A stretch of 64,000 nt of DNA from Leifsonia sp. Root1293 (GTDB taxonomy: Bacteria > Actinomycetota > Actinomycetes > Actinomycetales > Microbacteriaceae): positions 667,898 to 731,897 of the forward strand of contig NZ_LMEH01000001.1 in NCBI RefSeq assembly GCF_001425325.1, written 5' to 3'. The stretch's first letter is position 1. Each line of letters opens with the position of its first letter. Positions 24,537-34,070 of the stretch are shown one piece after another. The position numbers and the translations under genes are program-made. The notes beneath the pieces are model-generated. The model saw only the letters and a program-made list of their open reading frames with translations. It was not told the DNA's origin and searched no databases.

Positions 24537-26213
24537 ATGACGGCTGACTCCGCGCGCACCCCCACTGCCATCGACCGCATCGCCGAGGACTGGGTCGACA
24601 CCCTCGTGGTGCTCGAGCCGACTCTCGGCACCTACATCGGGCGTACGGAGGTCAACGACAGGTTCGCCGACCTGTCGCCGGCGGGCCGCGACGAGGTCGT
24701 CGACGCCGGTCGGGAGGTGCTCTCCGCTCTGGAGTCCGCTTCTCCGGTGGACGATGTCGACAGCGTCACCCAGGCCGACCTCTCGAGTGAGCTGCGGCTC
24801 GCCATCGAGAGCCACGACGCCCGCCTGCACCTGCGGGACCTCAACGTGATCGCCAGCCCCGTGCAGGACCTCCGCGACGCCTTCGACCTCATGCCCACGG
24901 ACACGGTCGAGGACTGGGAGACGATCGACAAGCGCCTCGCTGCCCTTCCGGCGGCCCTCGACGGCTACATCGAGACCCTGCGGGAGGGCATCCGCGAGGG
25001 CGTCACCCCGGCGAAGCGCCAGGTGCGCGAGGTGCTGACGCAGGCCCGCAAGCTCGCGGCGAACGACGGCTTCTTCTCCAGCTTCGTCGCCGACGCGGAA
25101 CTGGCCGATGGCGACCTTCCGGCCTCGCTGGCGAAGCAGCTCTCCGCCTGCGCCGGGGCCTCGGCCACCGCCTACGGCGAACTCGCCGAGTTCCTCGCCA
25201 CCGAGCTCGAGCCCGCCGCCACGGAGCGCGACGCCGTCGGCCGCGACATCTACGCCCTTCAGTCGCGCCACTTCCTCGGCGCCACCATCGACCTCGACGA
25301 GACCTACGAGTGGGGCATCGACGAGCTCGCCCGCATGGTGGCCGAGCAGGAGTCGATCGCCCGCGAGATCAAGCCCGGAGCCTCGGTGCAGGAGGCGATC
25401 GAGTTCCTCGACGGCGACCCCAGCCGCAAGCTGCACGGAACAGACGCCCTGCAGCGCTGGATGCAGGAGACCAGCGACCGCGCCGTCGCAGAGCTCGGCG
25501 CCACCCACTTCGACATCCCCGAGGAGATCCGCACCCTCGAGTGCATGATCGCCCCCACCCAGGAGGGCGGCATCTACTACACCGGGCCCACCGACGACTT
25601 CTCCCGCCCCGGCCGCATGTGGTGGTCGGTTCCCGTCGGAGTCACCGAGTTCGACACCTGGCGTGAACTCACCACCGTCTACCACGAGGGCGTTCCCGGG
25701 CACCACCTGCAGATCGGGCAGGCCGTCTACAACCGGGCCAAGCTCAACACCTGGCGCCGTCAGCTGGCCGGCACGTCCGGCCATGCCGAGGGATGGGCGC
25801 TCTACGCCGAGCGGCTCATGGAACAGCTCGGCTATCTCGACGACCCGGCTGATCGACTCGGCATGCTCGATGGCCAGCGGATGCGCGCGGCCCGCGTCGT
25901 GCTCGACATCGGCGTGCACCTCGAGAAGCAGCGCCCCGACGGCAACGGCCCGTGGACCGCCGAGTACGCCCTCGAGTTCATGCGCGCGAACGTGAACATG
26001 AGCGACGAGTTCATCAGGTTCGAGGTGAACCGCTACCTCGGCTGGCCGGGACAGGCGCCGTCCTACAAGGTCGGCCAGCGCATCTGGGAGCAGCTGCGCG
26101 ACGACGCGGCCGCGCGCGAAGGCTCGTCGTTCTCGATCAAGGAGTTCCACCGCCGGGCCCTCGACCTGGGCGGCGTCGGCCTCGACACGCTCCGCTCCAG
26201 CCTGCTCGGCTGA
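24537..26213 (+). CDS. DUF885 family protein (probable metallopeptidase-like)
   Basis: This 558-residue soluble protein carries the family hallmark TTVYHEGVPGHHLQIGQ at about residue 378, an HExxPGHH pattern that resembles a zinc-peptidase site, followed by GHAEGWALYAERLMEQLG. No signal peptide is seen. DUF885 proteins are thought to be related to M3/M32-type peptidases, but activity is largely untested. The length is typical. The next gene starts two bases after its stop. Confidence 0.88.
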   Translation: MTADSARTPTAIDRIAEDWVDTLVVLEPTLGTYIGRTEVNDRFADLSPAGRDEVVDAGREVLSALESASPVDDVDSVTQADLSSELRLAIESHDARLHLRDLNVIASPVQDLRDAFDLMPTDTVEDWETIDKRLAALPAALDGYIETLREGIREGVTPAKRQVREVLTQARKLAANDGFFSSFVADAELADGDLPASLAKQLSACAGASATAYGELAEFLATELEPAATERDAVGRDIYALQSRHFLGATIDLDETYEWGIDELARMVAEQESIAREIKPGASVQEAIEFLDGDPSRKLHGTDALQRWMQETSDRAVAELGATHFDIPEEIRTLECMIAPTQEGGIYYTGPTDDFSRPGRMWWSVPVGVTEFDTWRELTTVYHEGVPGHHLQIGQAVYNRAKLNTWRRQLAGTSGHAEGWALYAERLMEQLGYLDDPADRLGMLDGQRMRAARVVLDIGVHLEKQRPDGNGPWTAEYALEFMRANVNMSDEFIRFEVNRYLGWPGQAPSYKVGQRIWEQLRDDAAAREGSSFSIKEFHRRALDLGGVGLDTLRSSLLG

Positions 26214-26215
26214 GA

Positions 26216-26851
26216 GTGACGCCTCCTCCTTCTCCCTACGAACGCGCGCTGGGCGCTTCGGTCGCGGAGCTGCATCCGCGTCTCCGCGCCTACTTCTCAG
26301 CCGTCCCGACCGGATCGATCGGCCGGGGCAGCGGCGTGTTCGATGTCGTGGGCACGCCGAGGCTGTGGACCTGGCCGGTGCTCGCCGTGCTCGGTCGTGC
26401 GGGGGTGGTGTTCCCGACCTGGGAACGCGACGTGTCGTTCACCGTCGAGAATCGCGCGACCGTCGACGGCGCCGTCATCGCCCGACGGGCCTTCGACCTG
26501 TGCGGCGGTGAGCGCATCATGGTCGACAGGGTGTCGATGACCCCGATCGGGCTCGTCGACGAGCTCGGCACCGGCGGCAGCGGGGGAGTCGTGCGGGCCG
26601 CGTTCCGGGCTGAGGTCGTCGACGGTGCCCTCGTTCTCCACTCGATCAGGGTGGGCATCAGGCTCGGTCGGCTGCGCGTCGAGCTGCCGCGATCGTGTGC
26701 GCCTCGCGTCACACTGATCGAGCGGTTCGACGACGCCGACGAGAGGCAGCACGTCTCGGTGACGATCGATCTGCCCGTCATCGGGAGGCTCTATGAGTAC
26801 TCCGGATCGTTCGAGTACGCCGTCCACAGTGAAACCGAGGGGGAGAAATGA
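26216..26851 (+). CDS. DUF4166 domain protein
   Basis: The 211-residue protein begins YERALGASVAELHPRLRAYF and contains RGSGVFDV and FPTWERDVSFTVENR, the usual DUF4166 core. GTG 26216 comes two bases after the previous stop, and the gene's own stop overlaps the next start as ATGA. In actinobacteria this domain is often next to, or fused to, an SDR epimerase, exactly the neighbour seen here. The function is unknown; a shared substrate with the epimerase is an inference from linkage. Confidence 0.82.
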   Translation: MTPPPSPYERALGASVAELHPRLRAYFSAVPTGSIGRGSGVFDVVGTPRLWTWPVLAVLGRAGVVFPTWERDVSFTVENRATVDGAVIARRAFDLCGGERIMVDRVSMTPIGLVDELGTGGSGGVVRAAFRAEVVDGALVLHSIRVGIRLGRLRVELPRSCAPRVTLIERFDDADERQHVSVTIDLPVIGRLYEYSGSFEYAVHSETEGEK

Positions 26852-27846
26852 CGCGAAGAGTCGTCATCGCCGGTGCGTCCGGCTTCATCGGACAGGTCCT
26901 GGTGGCCCGGTACGAAGCCGCCGGGTGGACCGTGAGCACGATCGGGCGCTCCGGAGCGGACGCGCAGTGGGGCGACTCCGCGCGCATCACCGCCCTGCTC
27001 GACGGCTCCGAGCTGCTCATCAATCTGGCTGGGAAGAGCGTCAACTGCCGATACACGGATGCGAACCGGGCCGAGATCCTCCGCTCACGGGTCGAGACCA
27101 CGGCGGAACTGCGCCGATCCGTCGCCGCGGCGGCGTCGCCTCCGGCACTCTGGGTGAACTCGTCGACGGCGACCATCTACAGGCACGCCGAGGACCGACC
27201 GATGACGGAGAGCACAGGCGACCTCGGCACCGGATTCTCCGTCGCCGTCGCGAGCGCCTGGGAGACCGAGCTCTTCACCGACGAGCTGCCGGCCACCCGA
27301 CGGGTGGCACTGCGTCTCGCGATCGTGCTCGGCGACGGAAGTGTCATGCCGCCGCTGGTGAGGCTCGCGAGGTTCGGCCTCGGAGGCCCGCAGGTCGACG
27401 GCCGCTGGTTCGCCACACGCGCGCGCCGAAGGAACGGAACGCAGCACGAGTTCCGGGCACAACGCGGTTCTCAGAAGTCCAGCTGGATCCACATCGACGA
27501 CGTGGCCGGCATCATCGACTTCCTGGTGGACCACCCGGAGATCGGGGGAGTCGTGAACGCAGCCTCCCCGCATCCGTCGGACAATCGCACCGTCATGGCG
27601 ACGCTGAGGCGTGTGCTCGGCGTGCGCGTCGCCCTGCCCGCCTACCGCTGGATGCTCGAGCTCGGCTCGGCCGTGATCCGCACCGAGACCGAGCTCGTGC
27701 TGAAGAGCCGCTGGGTGGTGCCGGAGCGCCTGGTCGCGGCCGGCTACCCCTTCATCTGGCCCGATCTGGAGCCGGCGCTCCGTGACATCCTGGAGCCGCG
27801 AGTGGCCGCAGAGGGTGGTTTGCGATCGGCCCCTCGAAACAGGTAG
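26848..27846 (+). CDS. SDR-family epimerase, TIGR01777/DUF1731 type
   Basis: This 332-residue extended SDR starts with VVIAGASGFIGQVLVARYEAAGW, the NAD(P)-binding motif. LLINLAGKSVNCRYT and the signature NSSTATIYRHAED are characteristic of the YfcH/SulA-like subgroup, and a DUF1731 C-terminal domain (about 275-325, with LGSAVIRTETELVLKSRWVVPERL) closes it. The substrate is not known. ATG 26848 overlaps the DUF4166 gene stop, so the two form one unit with the DUF885 gene upstream. Confidence 0.9.
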   Translation: MTRRVVIAGASGFIGQVLVARYEAAGWTVSTIGRSGADAQWGDSARITALLDGSELLINLAGKSVNCRYTDANRAEILRSRVETTAELRRSVAAAASPPALWVNSSTATIYRHAEDRPMTESTGDLGTGFSVAVASAWETELFTDELPATRRVALRLAIVLGDGSVMPPLVRLARFGLGGPQVDGRWFATRARRRNGTQHEFRAQRGSQKSSWIHIDDVAGIIDFLVDHPEIGGVVNAASPHPSDNRTVMATLRRVLGVRVALPAYRWMLELGSAVIRTETELVLKSRWVVPERLVAAGYPFIWPDLEPALRDILEPRVAAEGGLRSAPRNR

Positions 27847-27868
27847 TCTGGAACGTCACATTTGTGAC
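27844..27868 (+). promoter_or_regulatory. rpsA promoter: -10 box TAGTCT and palindrome at the start point
   Basis: TAGTCT (27844-27849) predicts a start near 27856 and a leader of about 100 nt. The perfect inverted repeat GTCACA-TT-TGTGAC (27855-27868) lies exactly at the start point, so it could be an operator or the first stem of the leader. The halves are in the opposite order from a CRP/GlxR site. Confidence 0.45.
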
Positions 27869-27956
27869 ATCTATCCGCACGCCTCTCGCGGAAAACTCTT
27901 CTGAAGCAACATCCCTGCGAGCGGCCTGATCCTGTCCGTACTGGAGCAACTACTAC

Positions 27957-29405
27957 ATGACAACCGCAACGACCGAGAAGGCAACGAAGCAAGTCGCCAT
28001 CAACGACATCGGCTCAGCCGAAGACTTCCTTGCAGCGGTCGAGAAGACACTGAAGTTCTTCAATGATGGAGACCTCATCGAGGGCACCGTCGTGAAGATC
28101 GACCGCGACGAGGTCCTCCTCGACGTCGGCTACAAGACCGAGGGCGTCATCCCCTCGCGTGAGCTTTCCATCAAGCACGATGTCGACCCCTCCGAGGTCG
28201 TCAACGTCGGCGACACCGTCGAGGCCCTCGTTCTCCAGAAGGAGGACAAGGAAGGCCGGCTCATCCTGTCGAAGAAGCGTGCTCAGTACGAGCGTGCATG
28301 GGGCGACGTCGAGAAGATCAAGGAGGCCGACGGTGTTGTCACCGGTTCGGTCATCGAGGTCGTCAAGGGTGGACTCATCGTCGACATCGGACTCCGCGGA
28401 TTCCTCCCGGCATCGCTCATCGAGCTTCGCCGCGTGCGCGACCTCACGCCGTACCTCGGCCAGGAGATCGAGGCCAAGATCCTCGAGCTCGACAAGAACC
28501 GCAACAACGTGGTCCTGTCGCGCCGCGCCCTGCTCGAGCAGACGCAGTCCGAGAGCCGCACCACCTTCCTGAACAACCTCCACAAGGGACAGGTCCGCAA
28601 GGGCGTCGTCTCGTCGATCGTCAACTTCGGTGCGTTCGTCGACCTCGGCGGCGTCGACGGTCTCGTGCACGTCTCGGAGCTCAGCTGGAAGCACATCGAG
28701 CACGCCAGCGAGGTCGTCGAGGTCGGTCAGGAAGTCACCGTCGAGATCCTCGAGGTCGACCTCGAGCGCGAGCGCGTGTCGCTGTCGCTCAAGGCCACCC
28801 AGGAGGACCCGTGGCAGGTGTTCGCCCGTACCCACGCGATCGGTCAGGTTGCTCCGGGTAAGGTCACCAAGCTCGTTCCGTTCGGTGCGTTCGTGCGCGT
28901 CGCAGACGGCATCGAGGGCCTCGTGCACATCTCCGAGCTCTCCGGCAAGCACGTCGAGCTCGCCGAGCAGGTCGTGTCGGTCGGCGAAGAGGTCTTCGTC
29001 AAGGTCATCGACATCGACCTCGAGCGTCGCCGCATCTCGCTCAGCCTCAAGCAGGCCAACGAGGGTGTCGACCCCGAGGGCACCGAGTTCGACCCGGCGC
29101 TCTACGGAATGCTCACCGAGTACGACGACGAGGGCAACTACAAGTACCCCGAGGGCTTCGACCCGGAGACCAACGACTGGCGCGAGGGCTTCGAGACCCA
29201 GCGCGAGAAGTGGGAGCAGGAGTACGCAGCTGCCCAGGCTCGCTGGGAGGCTCACAAGAAGCAGGTCGCAACGGCCAACGACGAGATCGCCGCGGCTCCT
29301 GCCGCTGCAGGTTCCTCGTTCACGAGCGAGTCGGCTTCCGCCGGAACGCTCGCTGACGACGAGTCGCTCGCCGCGCTTCGCGAGAAGCTCTCCAGCAACA
29401 ACTGA
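27957..29405 (+). CDS. rpsA: 30S ribosomal protein S1
   Basis: It binds mRNA at the 30S subunit to help initiation. The 482-residue protein has four S1 RNA-binding repeats at about residues 36-105, 120-190, 207-278 and 292-365, each with the GTVVKI or GAFVDLGG pattern followed by GLVHVSELSWKH or LVHISELSGKH. The actinobacterial C-terminal extension follows, rich in Glu and Ala. ATG 27957 follows GGAG. A strong terminator lies just after the stop. Many neighbours are predicted leaderless, which do not depend on S1 in the usual way. Confidence 0.97.
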   Translation: MTTATTEKATKQVAINDIGSAEDFLAAVEKTLKFFNDGDLIEGTVVKIDRDEVLLDVGYKTEGVIPSRELSIKHDVDPSEVVNVGDTVEALVLQKEDKEGRLILSKKRAQYERAWGDVEKIKEADGVVTGSVIEVVKGGLIVDIGLRGFLPASLIELRRVRDLTPYLGQEIEAKILELDKNRNNVVLSRRALLEQTQSESRTTFLNNLHKGQVRKGVVSSIVNFGAFVDLGGVDGLVHVSELSWKHIEHASEVVEVGQEVTVEILEVDLERERVSLSLKATQEDPWQVFARTHAIGQVAPGKVTKLVPFGAFVRVADGIEGLVHISELSGKHVELAEQVVSVGEEVFVKVIDIDLERRRISLSLKQANEGVDPEGTEFDPALYGMLTEYDDEGNYKYPEGFDPETNDWREGFETQREKWEQEYAAAQARWEAHKKQVATANDEIAAAPAAAGSSFTSESASAGTLADDESLAALREKLSSNN

Positions 29406-29422
29406 GTCCGTCTGACGGAGTG

Positions 29423-29455
29423 AACGGCCGGGTCCATCTGGACCCGGCCGTTTTC
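29423..29455 (+). terminator. rho-independent terminator after rpsA
   Basis: AACGGCCGGGTCC (29423-29435), loop ATCT, and its exact complement (29440-29452) are followed by TTTTC. This is the clearest classical terminator in the window. Confidence 0.9.
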
Positions 29456-29538
29456 GTCTGTCCGGTGCCGACGACTGCACTCCCGATGTGGCCACCTTTG
29501 GGGTGACGGATGCCCGCCTGCAGGCATTCGCCCCGTGT

Positions 29539-29544
29539 TAGCGT
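29539..29544 (+). promoter_or_regulatory. Weak candidate -10 box TAGCGT for the exported-protein gene
   Basis: TAGCGT lies 63 bases before GTG 29607. The 29456-29606 gap otherwise shows only the AAGGA ribosome-binding site at 29596-29600. Confidence 0.25.
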
Positions 29545-29606
29545 GACTCGTCCCATCCTCCCGACCGAGGCGAGCCCGCTTCGGAACGCCCACCGAAGGA
29601 CCTCGT

Positions 29607-30437
29607 GTGAAGCGCTGGATCCTCATCACCGCAGCCCTCGTGGTCGGCGTGATCGCGGCTGTCGTCGCGCTTCCGGGCGTCGTGGGCACCAGTTATGCGG
29701 CGTGGAACGCGACGGCACCCGTGACGACCGGGATCTCGGCCGGAACGTGGGCAGCGACCCCGGTCGCCGGTCCGGTCACCGCGGGCTCCGGCCCGACGAA
29801 GATCATCGCGCTGAACTGGCAGTTGTCGAGCCCTGTGCAGTTCTGCACCTCCGGACTCAAGGTGGGCACGACATCGAGCACCCCCGTTCCCTGGGTGCTC
29901 AGCATCGACACCAAGCAGGCGCCGTTCAACGGCGCCGCCCCCACCCAGGTCGAGCCGACCGCGACACTGAGCGGACCGAACGCGAACGGAATCCTCACGA
30001 TCACGGGGGCGAACTCGATCTCGGGTGCTCAGACGCAGGACGTCACCATCTGCCTGTACACCGGAGGCATGCCTCCAGCGGTCGCCACCGCCGGCCCGTC
30101 GACGTACACGGTGGGAGCCTTCGGCATCACGAGCTACAACGGCTTCGACTACGCGTGCATCAGTGGAACCGTGACGGGCTACTCGGAGTTCTACGTCGGC
30201 TGGACCGCGACGCTCGACTGGGACGCCCTTCTCGCGGCGAAGTACGGCCGTGGTTCGACGGAGTACAAGGCCCTCATCGTGAAGCCGCTGGGGTCATGGG
30301 CTGCCACCTCGCCGCGCGGTGGCGGGACCATGGCGGTGACCCGCAGCGGCAACGTGTACACGGGCACGGGGAACGACGGCTGGACCAGTTCCGGAATCAA
30401 GTCGGGTGAGACGCAGGTCGTGACGGCCTGCACCTAG
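29607..30437 (+). CDS. Exported protein with SipW-type signal, unknown function
   Basis: This 276-residue protein has one N-terminal hydrophobic segment (about residues 4-25), followed by TSYAAWNATAPVTTGISAGTW. An Ala-Trp just after the hydrophobic core and a turn to beta-rich sequence are typical of SipW-dependent (TasA/camelysin-like) signals. The rest is Thr, Ser and Gly rich with four Cys, probably a secreted beta-sandwich. GTG 29607 follows AAGGA. No SipW peptidase or fibre gene is nearby, so this is an orphan. The family assignment is tentative. Confidence 0.65.
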   Translation: MKRWILITAALVVGVIAAVVALPGVVGTSYAAWNATAPVTTGISAGTWAATPVAGPVTAGSGPTKIIALNWQLSSPVQFCTSGLKVGTTSSTPVPWVLSIDTKQAPFNGAAPTQVEPTATLSGPNANGILTITGANSISGAQTQDVTICLYTGGMPPAVATAGPSTYTVGAFGITSYNGFDYACISGTVTGYSEFYVGWTATLDWDALLAAKYGRGSTEYKALIVKPLGSWAATSPRGGGTMAVTRSGNVYTGTGNDGWTSSGIKSGETQVVTACT

Positions 30438-30440
30438 GCT
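30435..30440 (+). promoter_or_regulatory. -10 box TAGGCT, leaderless start of the methyltransferase
   Basis: TAGGCT begins in the stop codon of the preceding gene and is followed by seven bases (GTCCGGC) and ATG 30448. Confidence 0.55.
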
Positions 30441-30447
30441 GTCCGGC

Positions 30448-31215
30448 ATGGTTCGCGATTCACGTCACGCAGCGTCGTTCGGCGAGAACGCCGGGGGCTA
30501 CGACGCGCATCGTCCCTCGTATCCGCTCGAGACCGTGCGCTGGCTCGTCGGTCACGAGGCGCGCGCGACGGGCGCCCACAGCGGTGGACTCGACATCCTG
30601 GACCTGGGCGCAGGCACGGGCAAGCTCACCGAGCGGCTCGTCGAGTTCTCGGCATCCGTCACCGCCGTCGACCCGTCGTCGGAGATGCTCGAGATCCTGA
30701 GCGAGCGGATGCCGCAGGTGCGCACCCTCGTCGGCTCGGCCGAGGCGATCCCTGTGCCCGACGCCTCCGTCGACCTGGTGACGGTCGCCCAGGCGTGGCA
30801 CTGGGTCGACCCCGAGGCCGCGTCGCAGGAGGTGCTGCGCGTGCTCCGGCCCGGCGGCCGACTGGCCCTCATCTGGAACACCCGTGACGATGCGATCCCC
30901 TGGGTGGACGCCCTGTCTGCCGCCATGCACCGCGGACTGCACGAGGCGACCGCGTACCACCCGACTCTCGGAGCCGGGCTCGAGCTGGCCGCCAAGAGGG
31001 AGGAGCGCTGGACGTCTCGCACCACGCGCCAGGGGCTCCTCGACCTCGCGACCACGCGCAGCTACTACCTCACGGCGTCCCAGGCCGAGCGCTCGGCCAT
31101 GCTCGAGCGCATCGAGCGCGTGCTCGACTCCCACCCCGAGACGCGGGCGCCCGAGATCCTGCTGCCGTACGTCACCGAGGCCTGGATCGCAGAACCGTGG
31201 GTGGCCGAGTGCTGA
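30448..31215 (+). CDS. Class I SAM-dependent methyltransferase
   Basis: The 255-residue protein starts ASFGENAGGYDAHRPSYP, as in the Methyltransf_11 group. The SAM-binding motif I is ILDLGAGTGKLTERL at about residue 50, motif II VTAVDPSSEMLEIL, and post-motif III LRVLRPGGRLALIWN. The substrate is not known. The predicted leaderless start at ATG 30448 fixes the N terminus. Confidence 0.9.
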   Translation: MVRDSRHAASFGENAGGYDAHRPSYPLETVRWLVGHEARATGAHSGGLDILDLGAGTGKLTERLVEFSASVTAVDPSSEMLEILSERMPQVRTLVGSAEAIPVPDASVDLVTVAQAWHWVDPEAASQEVLRVLRPGGRLALIWNTRDDAIPWVDALSAAMHRGLHEATAYHPTLGAGLELAAKREERWTSRTTRQGLLDLATTRSYYLTASQAERSAMLERIERVLDSHPETRAPEILLPYVTEAWIAEPWVAEC

Positions 31216-31242
31216 TCCCCGGCGCCGAGCCGGGCCGACGAG

Positions 31243-31248
31243 TAGGAT
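31243..31248 (+). promoter_or_regulatory. -10 box TAGGAT, leaderless start of coaE
   Basis: TAGGAT, seven bases (CACGACT), then GTG 31256. Confidence 0.5.
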
Positions 31249-31255
31249 CACGACT

Positions 31256-31870
31256 GTGTATCTCATCGGTCTGACGGGCGGAATCGCCTCGGGGAAATCC
31301 ACCATCGCGCGGCGCCTCGTGGAGCACGGTGCCGTGCACATCGACGCCGACCAACTGGCACGCAAGGTCGTCGAGCGCGGAACAGAGGGACTCGCCGAGG
31401 TGCGTGAGGCCTTCGGTGACGCGGTGCTCGCACCAGACGGCAGCCTCGATCGAGCTGCTCTCGGGGCACTCGTGTTCTCGGATGCCGCAGCTCTCGAGCG
31501 GTTGAACGGCATCATCCACCCACGGGTGCGCGCCCTCTCGGCGAAGTTGTTCGCCGCAGCGGAGGCCGCGAAGCCCAACGCCGTCGTGGTCTACGACGTG
31601 CCGTTGCTCGTCGAGGCGGAGGTCGATCATCCCTTCGACCTCATCGTCGTGGCCCACGCCACGAAGAAGACCAGGGCCCAGCGCCTCGTCGACCTCCGCG
31701 GCTTCTCCGAGGAGCACGCGCAGGCTCGCATCGACGCCCAGGCGTCTGACACCCAGCGACTGGCGATCGCCGACGTCGTGATCGACACCGACGGCACCAT
31801 GGGCCACACCGTCAGCCAGACGGATGCTCTCTGGGCTCGCGTGCGCGAAGAGCTGGCCGCTCGGGGCTAG
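31256..31870 (+). CDS. coaE: Dephospho-CoA kinase
   Basis: It catalyses the last step of coenzyme A synthesis, ATP-dependent phosphorylation of dephospho-CoA. The P-loop [12 protein letters not shown] is at residues 5-16, with [13 protein letters not shown] and the CoA-binding block [13 protein letters not shown] following. The length of 204 residues is typical. The frame is open well upstream, but GTG 31256 places the P-loop at the usual distance and sits seven bases after a -10 box. Confidence 0.95.
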   Translation: MYLIGLTGGIASGKSTIARRLVEHGAVHIDADQLARKVVERGTEGLAEVREAFGDAVLAPDGSLDRAALGALVFSDAAALERLNGIIHPRVRALSAKLFAAAEAAKPNAVVVYDVPLLVEAEVDHPFDLIVVAHATKKTRAQRLVDLRGFSEEHAQARIDAQASDTQRLAIADVVIDTDGTMGHTVSQTDALWARVREELAARG

Positions 31871-31910
31871 TCCGCTCCCGCTTCGGCCGGCGTTGTCCGC
31901 CGTGAGCGGA
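31871..31910 (+). terminator. Hairpin between coaE and uvrB
   Basis: The outer arms TCCGCTC (31871-31877) and GAGCGGA (31904-31910) are complementary, and inner arms CGGCG (31888-31892) and CGCCG (31898-31902) add a second stem. There is no T-tract. Confidence 0.4.
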
Positions 31911-31942
31911 GCCCGCCCCGTCGAAGTGTCGGTGGGCGAACC

Positions 31943-31948
31943 TAGACT
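31943..31948 (+). promoter_or_regulatory. -10 box TAGACT, leaderless start of uvrB
   Basis: TAGACT, seven bases (TGAAACC), then ATG 31956. No LexA-type box (TCGAAC-N4-GTTCGA) is seen nearby. Confidence 0.55.
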
Positions 31949-31955
31949 TGAAACC

Positions 31956-34019
31956 ATGCAACCGACACGTTCCGTGCGCCCTTTCGAGGTCATCAGCGAG
32001 TACACGCCGAGTGGTGATCAGCCCACGGCGATCGCCGAACTTGCGGGCCGCATCAACGCGGGCGAGACCGACGTGGTGCTGCTCGGTGCCACCGGAACGG
32101 GCAAGTCGGCCACCACGGCCTGGCTCATCGAACAGGTGCAGCGCCCGACCCTGGTCCTCGCCCACAACAAGACCCTGGCGGCGCAGCTCGCGAACGAGTT
32201 CCGCGAGCTGATGCCTAACAACGCCGTCGAATACTTCGTCTCGTACTACGACTACTACCAGCCCGAGGCCTACGTCCCGCAGACCGACACCTTCATCGAG
32301 AAGGACTCCTCGGTCAATGCCGAGGTCGAGCGCCTGCGTCACTCCACCACCAACTCGCTGCTGAGCCGCCGCGACGTCATCGTGGTCTCGACGGTCTCCT
32401 GCATCTACGGCCTCGGAACGCCCGACGAGTACATGAACGCCATGATGGCGCTGCAGGTCGGGCAGCGGGTCGACCGGGACTGGCTCATCCGCAAGTTCGT
32501 GTCGATGCAGTACCAGCGCAACGATGTCGACTTCTCGCGCGGCAACTTCCGGGTGCGCGGCGACACCATCGAGATCATCCCGATGTACGAGGAGCTGGCG
32601 ATCCGCATCGAGATGTTCGGTGACGAGATCGAGGCGCTCTACAGCCTGCATCCGCTCACCGGCGACATCGTGCGCAAGCTCGATGCCGTCGCCGTGTTCC
32701 CCGGCTCGCACTACGTGGCGTCGACCGACGTCATGCAGCGGGCCATCGGCACGATCCAGACCGAACTGCACGAGCGGCTCATCGAGCTCGAGCGGGAGGG
32801 CAAGCTGCTCGAAGCTCAGCGCCTGCGCATGCGCACGTCGTTCGACCTCGAGATGATGGAGCAGATCGGCTTCTGCTCCGGCATCGAGAACTACTCACGG
32901 CACATCGACGCCCGCGCGCCGGGCGAGGCTCCGCACTGCCTGCTCGACTACTTCCCCGACGACTTCCTGGTCGTCATCGACGAGTCCCACGTGACGGTGC
33001 CCCAGATCGGAGCCATGTACGAGGGCGACTCCTCCCGCAAGCGCACTCTCGTCGAGCACGGCTTCCGGCTGCCGAGCGCCCTCGACAACAGGCCGCTCAA
33101 GTGGAACGAGTTCAAGGAGCGCGTCGGCCAGACGGTGTACCTCTCGGCAACGCCCGGCCGCTACGAGATGGGCATCGCCGACGGTATCGTCGAGCAGATC
33201 ATCCGTCCGACGGGTCTCGTCGATCCGCAGATCGTGGTGAAGCCCTCGAAGGGCCAGATCGACGACCTGCTCGAGGAGATCAGGCTGCGAGCGGCCAAGG
33301 ACGAGCGCATCCTGGTCACGACGCTGACCAAGAAGATGGCCGAGGAGCTCACCGACTTCCTCACCGAAGCCGGCGTGCGGGTGCGGTACCTGCACTCGGA
33401 TGTCGACACCCTGCGCCGCGTCGAACTCCTCACCGAGCTCCGGGCCGGCGTCTACGACGTGCTCGTAGGCATCAACCTGCTGCGTGAGGGTCTCGACCTC
33501 CCCGAGGTCTCCCTCGTGGCGATCCTGGATGCCGACAAGGAGGGCTTCCTCCGGTCGTCGACCTCCCTCATCCAGACGATCGGTCGTGCCGCCCGCAACG
33601 TCTCCGGCGAAGTGCACATGTACGCCGACGTGATGACCGACTCCATGACGAAGGCCATCGAGGAGACGACGCGTCGACGCGAACGACAGGTCGAGTACAA
33701 CACCCTCAACGGCATCGACCCCACGCCGCTCCGCAAGCGCATCGCCGACATCACCGATGTGCTGCAGCGCGAGGAGGCCGACACCGCGGAGCTCCTGCGT
33801 GGACGCGACGCCCGCAAGAAGGCGCCGACGCCCAACCTCAGGCGTGAGGGGATCGCCGCCGCCGGCGCCAACCAGCTCGAGGACCTCATCGCCGACCTCA
33901 ATTCGCAGATGCTCGAGGCTGCCGGGGAGCTCAAGTTCGAGCTCGCCGGGCGCCTGCGCGACGAGCTCTCCGATCTGAAGCGGGAGTTGCGGCAGATGGA
34001 GAAGGCCGGCCACATCTAG
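31956..34019 (+). CDS. uvrB: Excinuclease ABC subunit B
   Basis: It is the helicase-like damage-verification subunit of nucleotide excision repair. The 687-residue protein has Walker [15 protein letters not shown] at about residue 41, the DNA-wedging beta-hairpin motif [21 protein letters not shown] near 97 (Tyr-rich), DESH in [12 protein letters not shown], motif [10 protein letters not shown], and a C-terminal UVR domain ([20 protein letters not shown]) for UvrC contact. ATG 31956 matches the family start and the predicted transcription start. Confidence 0.97.
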   Translation: MQPTRSVRPFEVISEYTPSGDQPTAIAELAGRINAGETDVVLLGATGTGKSATTAWLIEQVQRPTLVLAHNKTLAAQLANEFRELMPNNAVEYFVSYYDYYQPEAYVPQTDTFIEKDSSVNAEVERLRHSTTNSLLSRRDVIVVSTVSCIYGLGTPDEYMNAMMALQVGQRVDRDWLIRKFVSMQYQRNDVDFSRGNFRVRGDTIEIIPMYEELAIRIEMFGDEIEALYSLHPLTGDIVRKLDAVAVFPGSHYVASTDVMQRAIGTIQTELHERLIELEREGKLLEAQRLRMRTSFDLEMMEQIGFCSGIENYSRHIDARAPGEAPHCLLDYFPDDFLVVIDESHVTVPQIGAMYEGDSSRKRTLVEHGFRLPSALDNRPLKWNEFKERVGQTVYLSATPGRYEMGIADGIVEQIIRPTGLVDPQIVVKPSKGQIDDLLEEIRLRAAKDERILVTTLTKKMAEELTDFLTEAGVRVRYLHSDVDTLRRVELLTELRAGVYDVLVGINLLREGLDLPEVSLVAILDADKEGFLRSSTSLIQTIGRAARNVSGEVHMYADVMTDSMTKAIEETTRRRERQVEYNTLNGIDPTPLRKRIADITDVLQREEADTAELLRGRDARKKAPTPNLRREGIAAAGANQLEDLIADLNSQMLEAAGELKFELAGRLRDELSDLKRELRQMEKAGHI

Positions 34020-34070
34020 GCTCGCGTGGCGCGTAGTCGCGGTGGGCATCGTTGGTTGATTCCGTGGGTC

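Noticed and set aside
21794-24631. 945-codon antisense frame over polA
   Set aside because: It is a shadow frame with composition typical of the reverse complement of a high-GC gene.
27855-27868. CRP/GlxR binding site upstream of rpsA
   Set aside because: The consensus is TGTGA-N6-TCACA; here the half-sites are in the opposite order with a 2-bp spacer.
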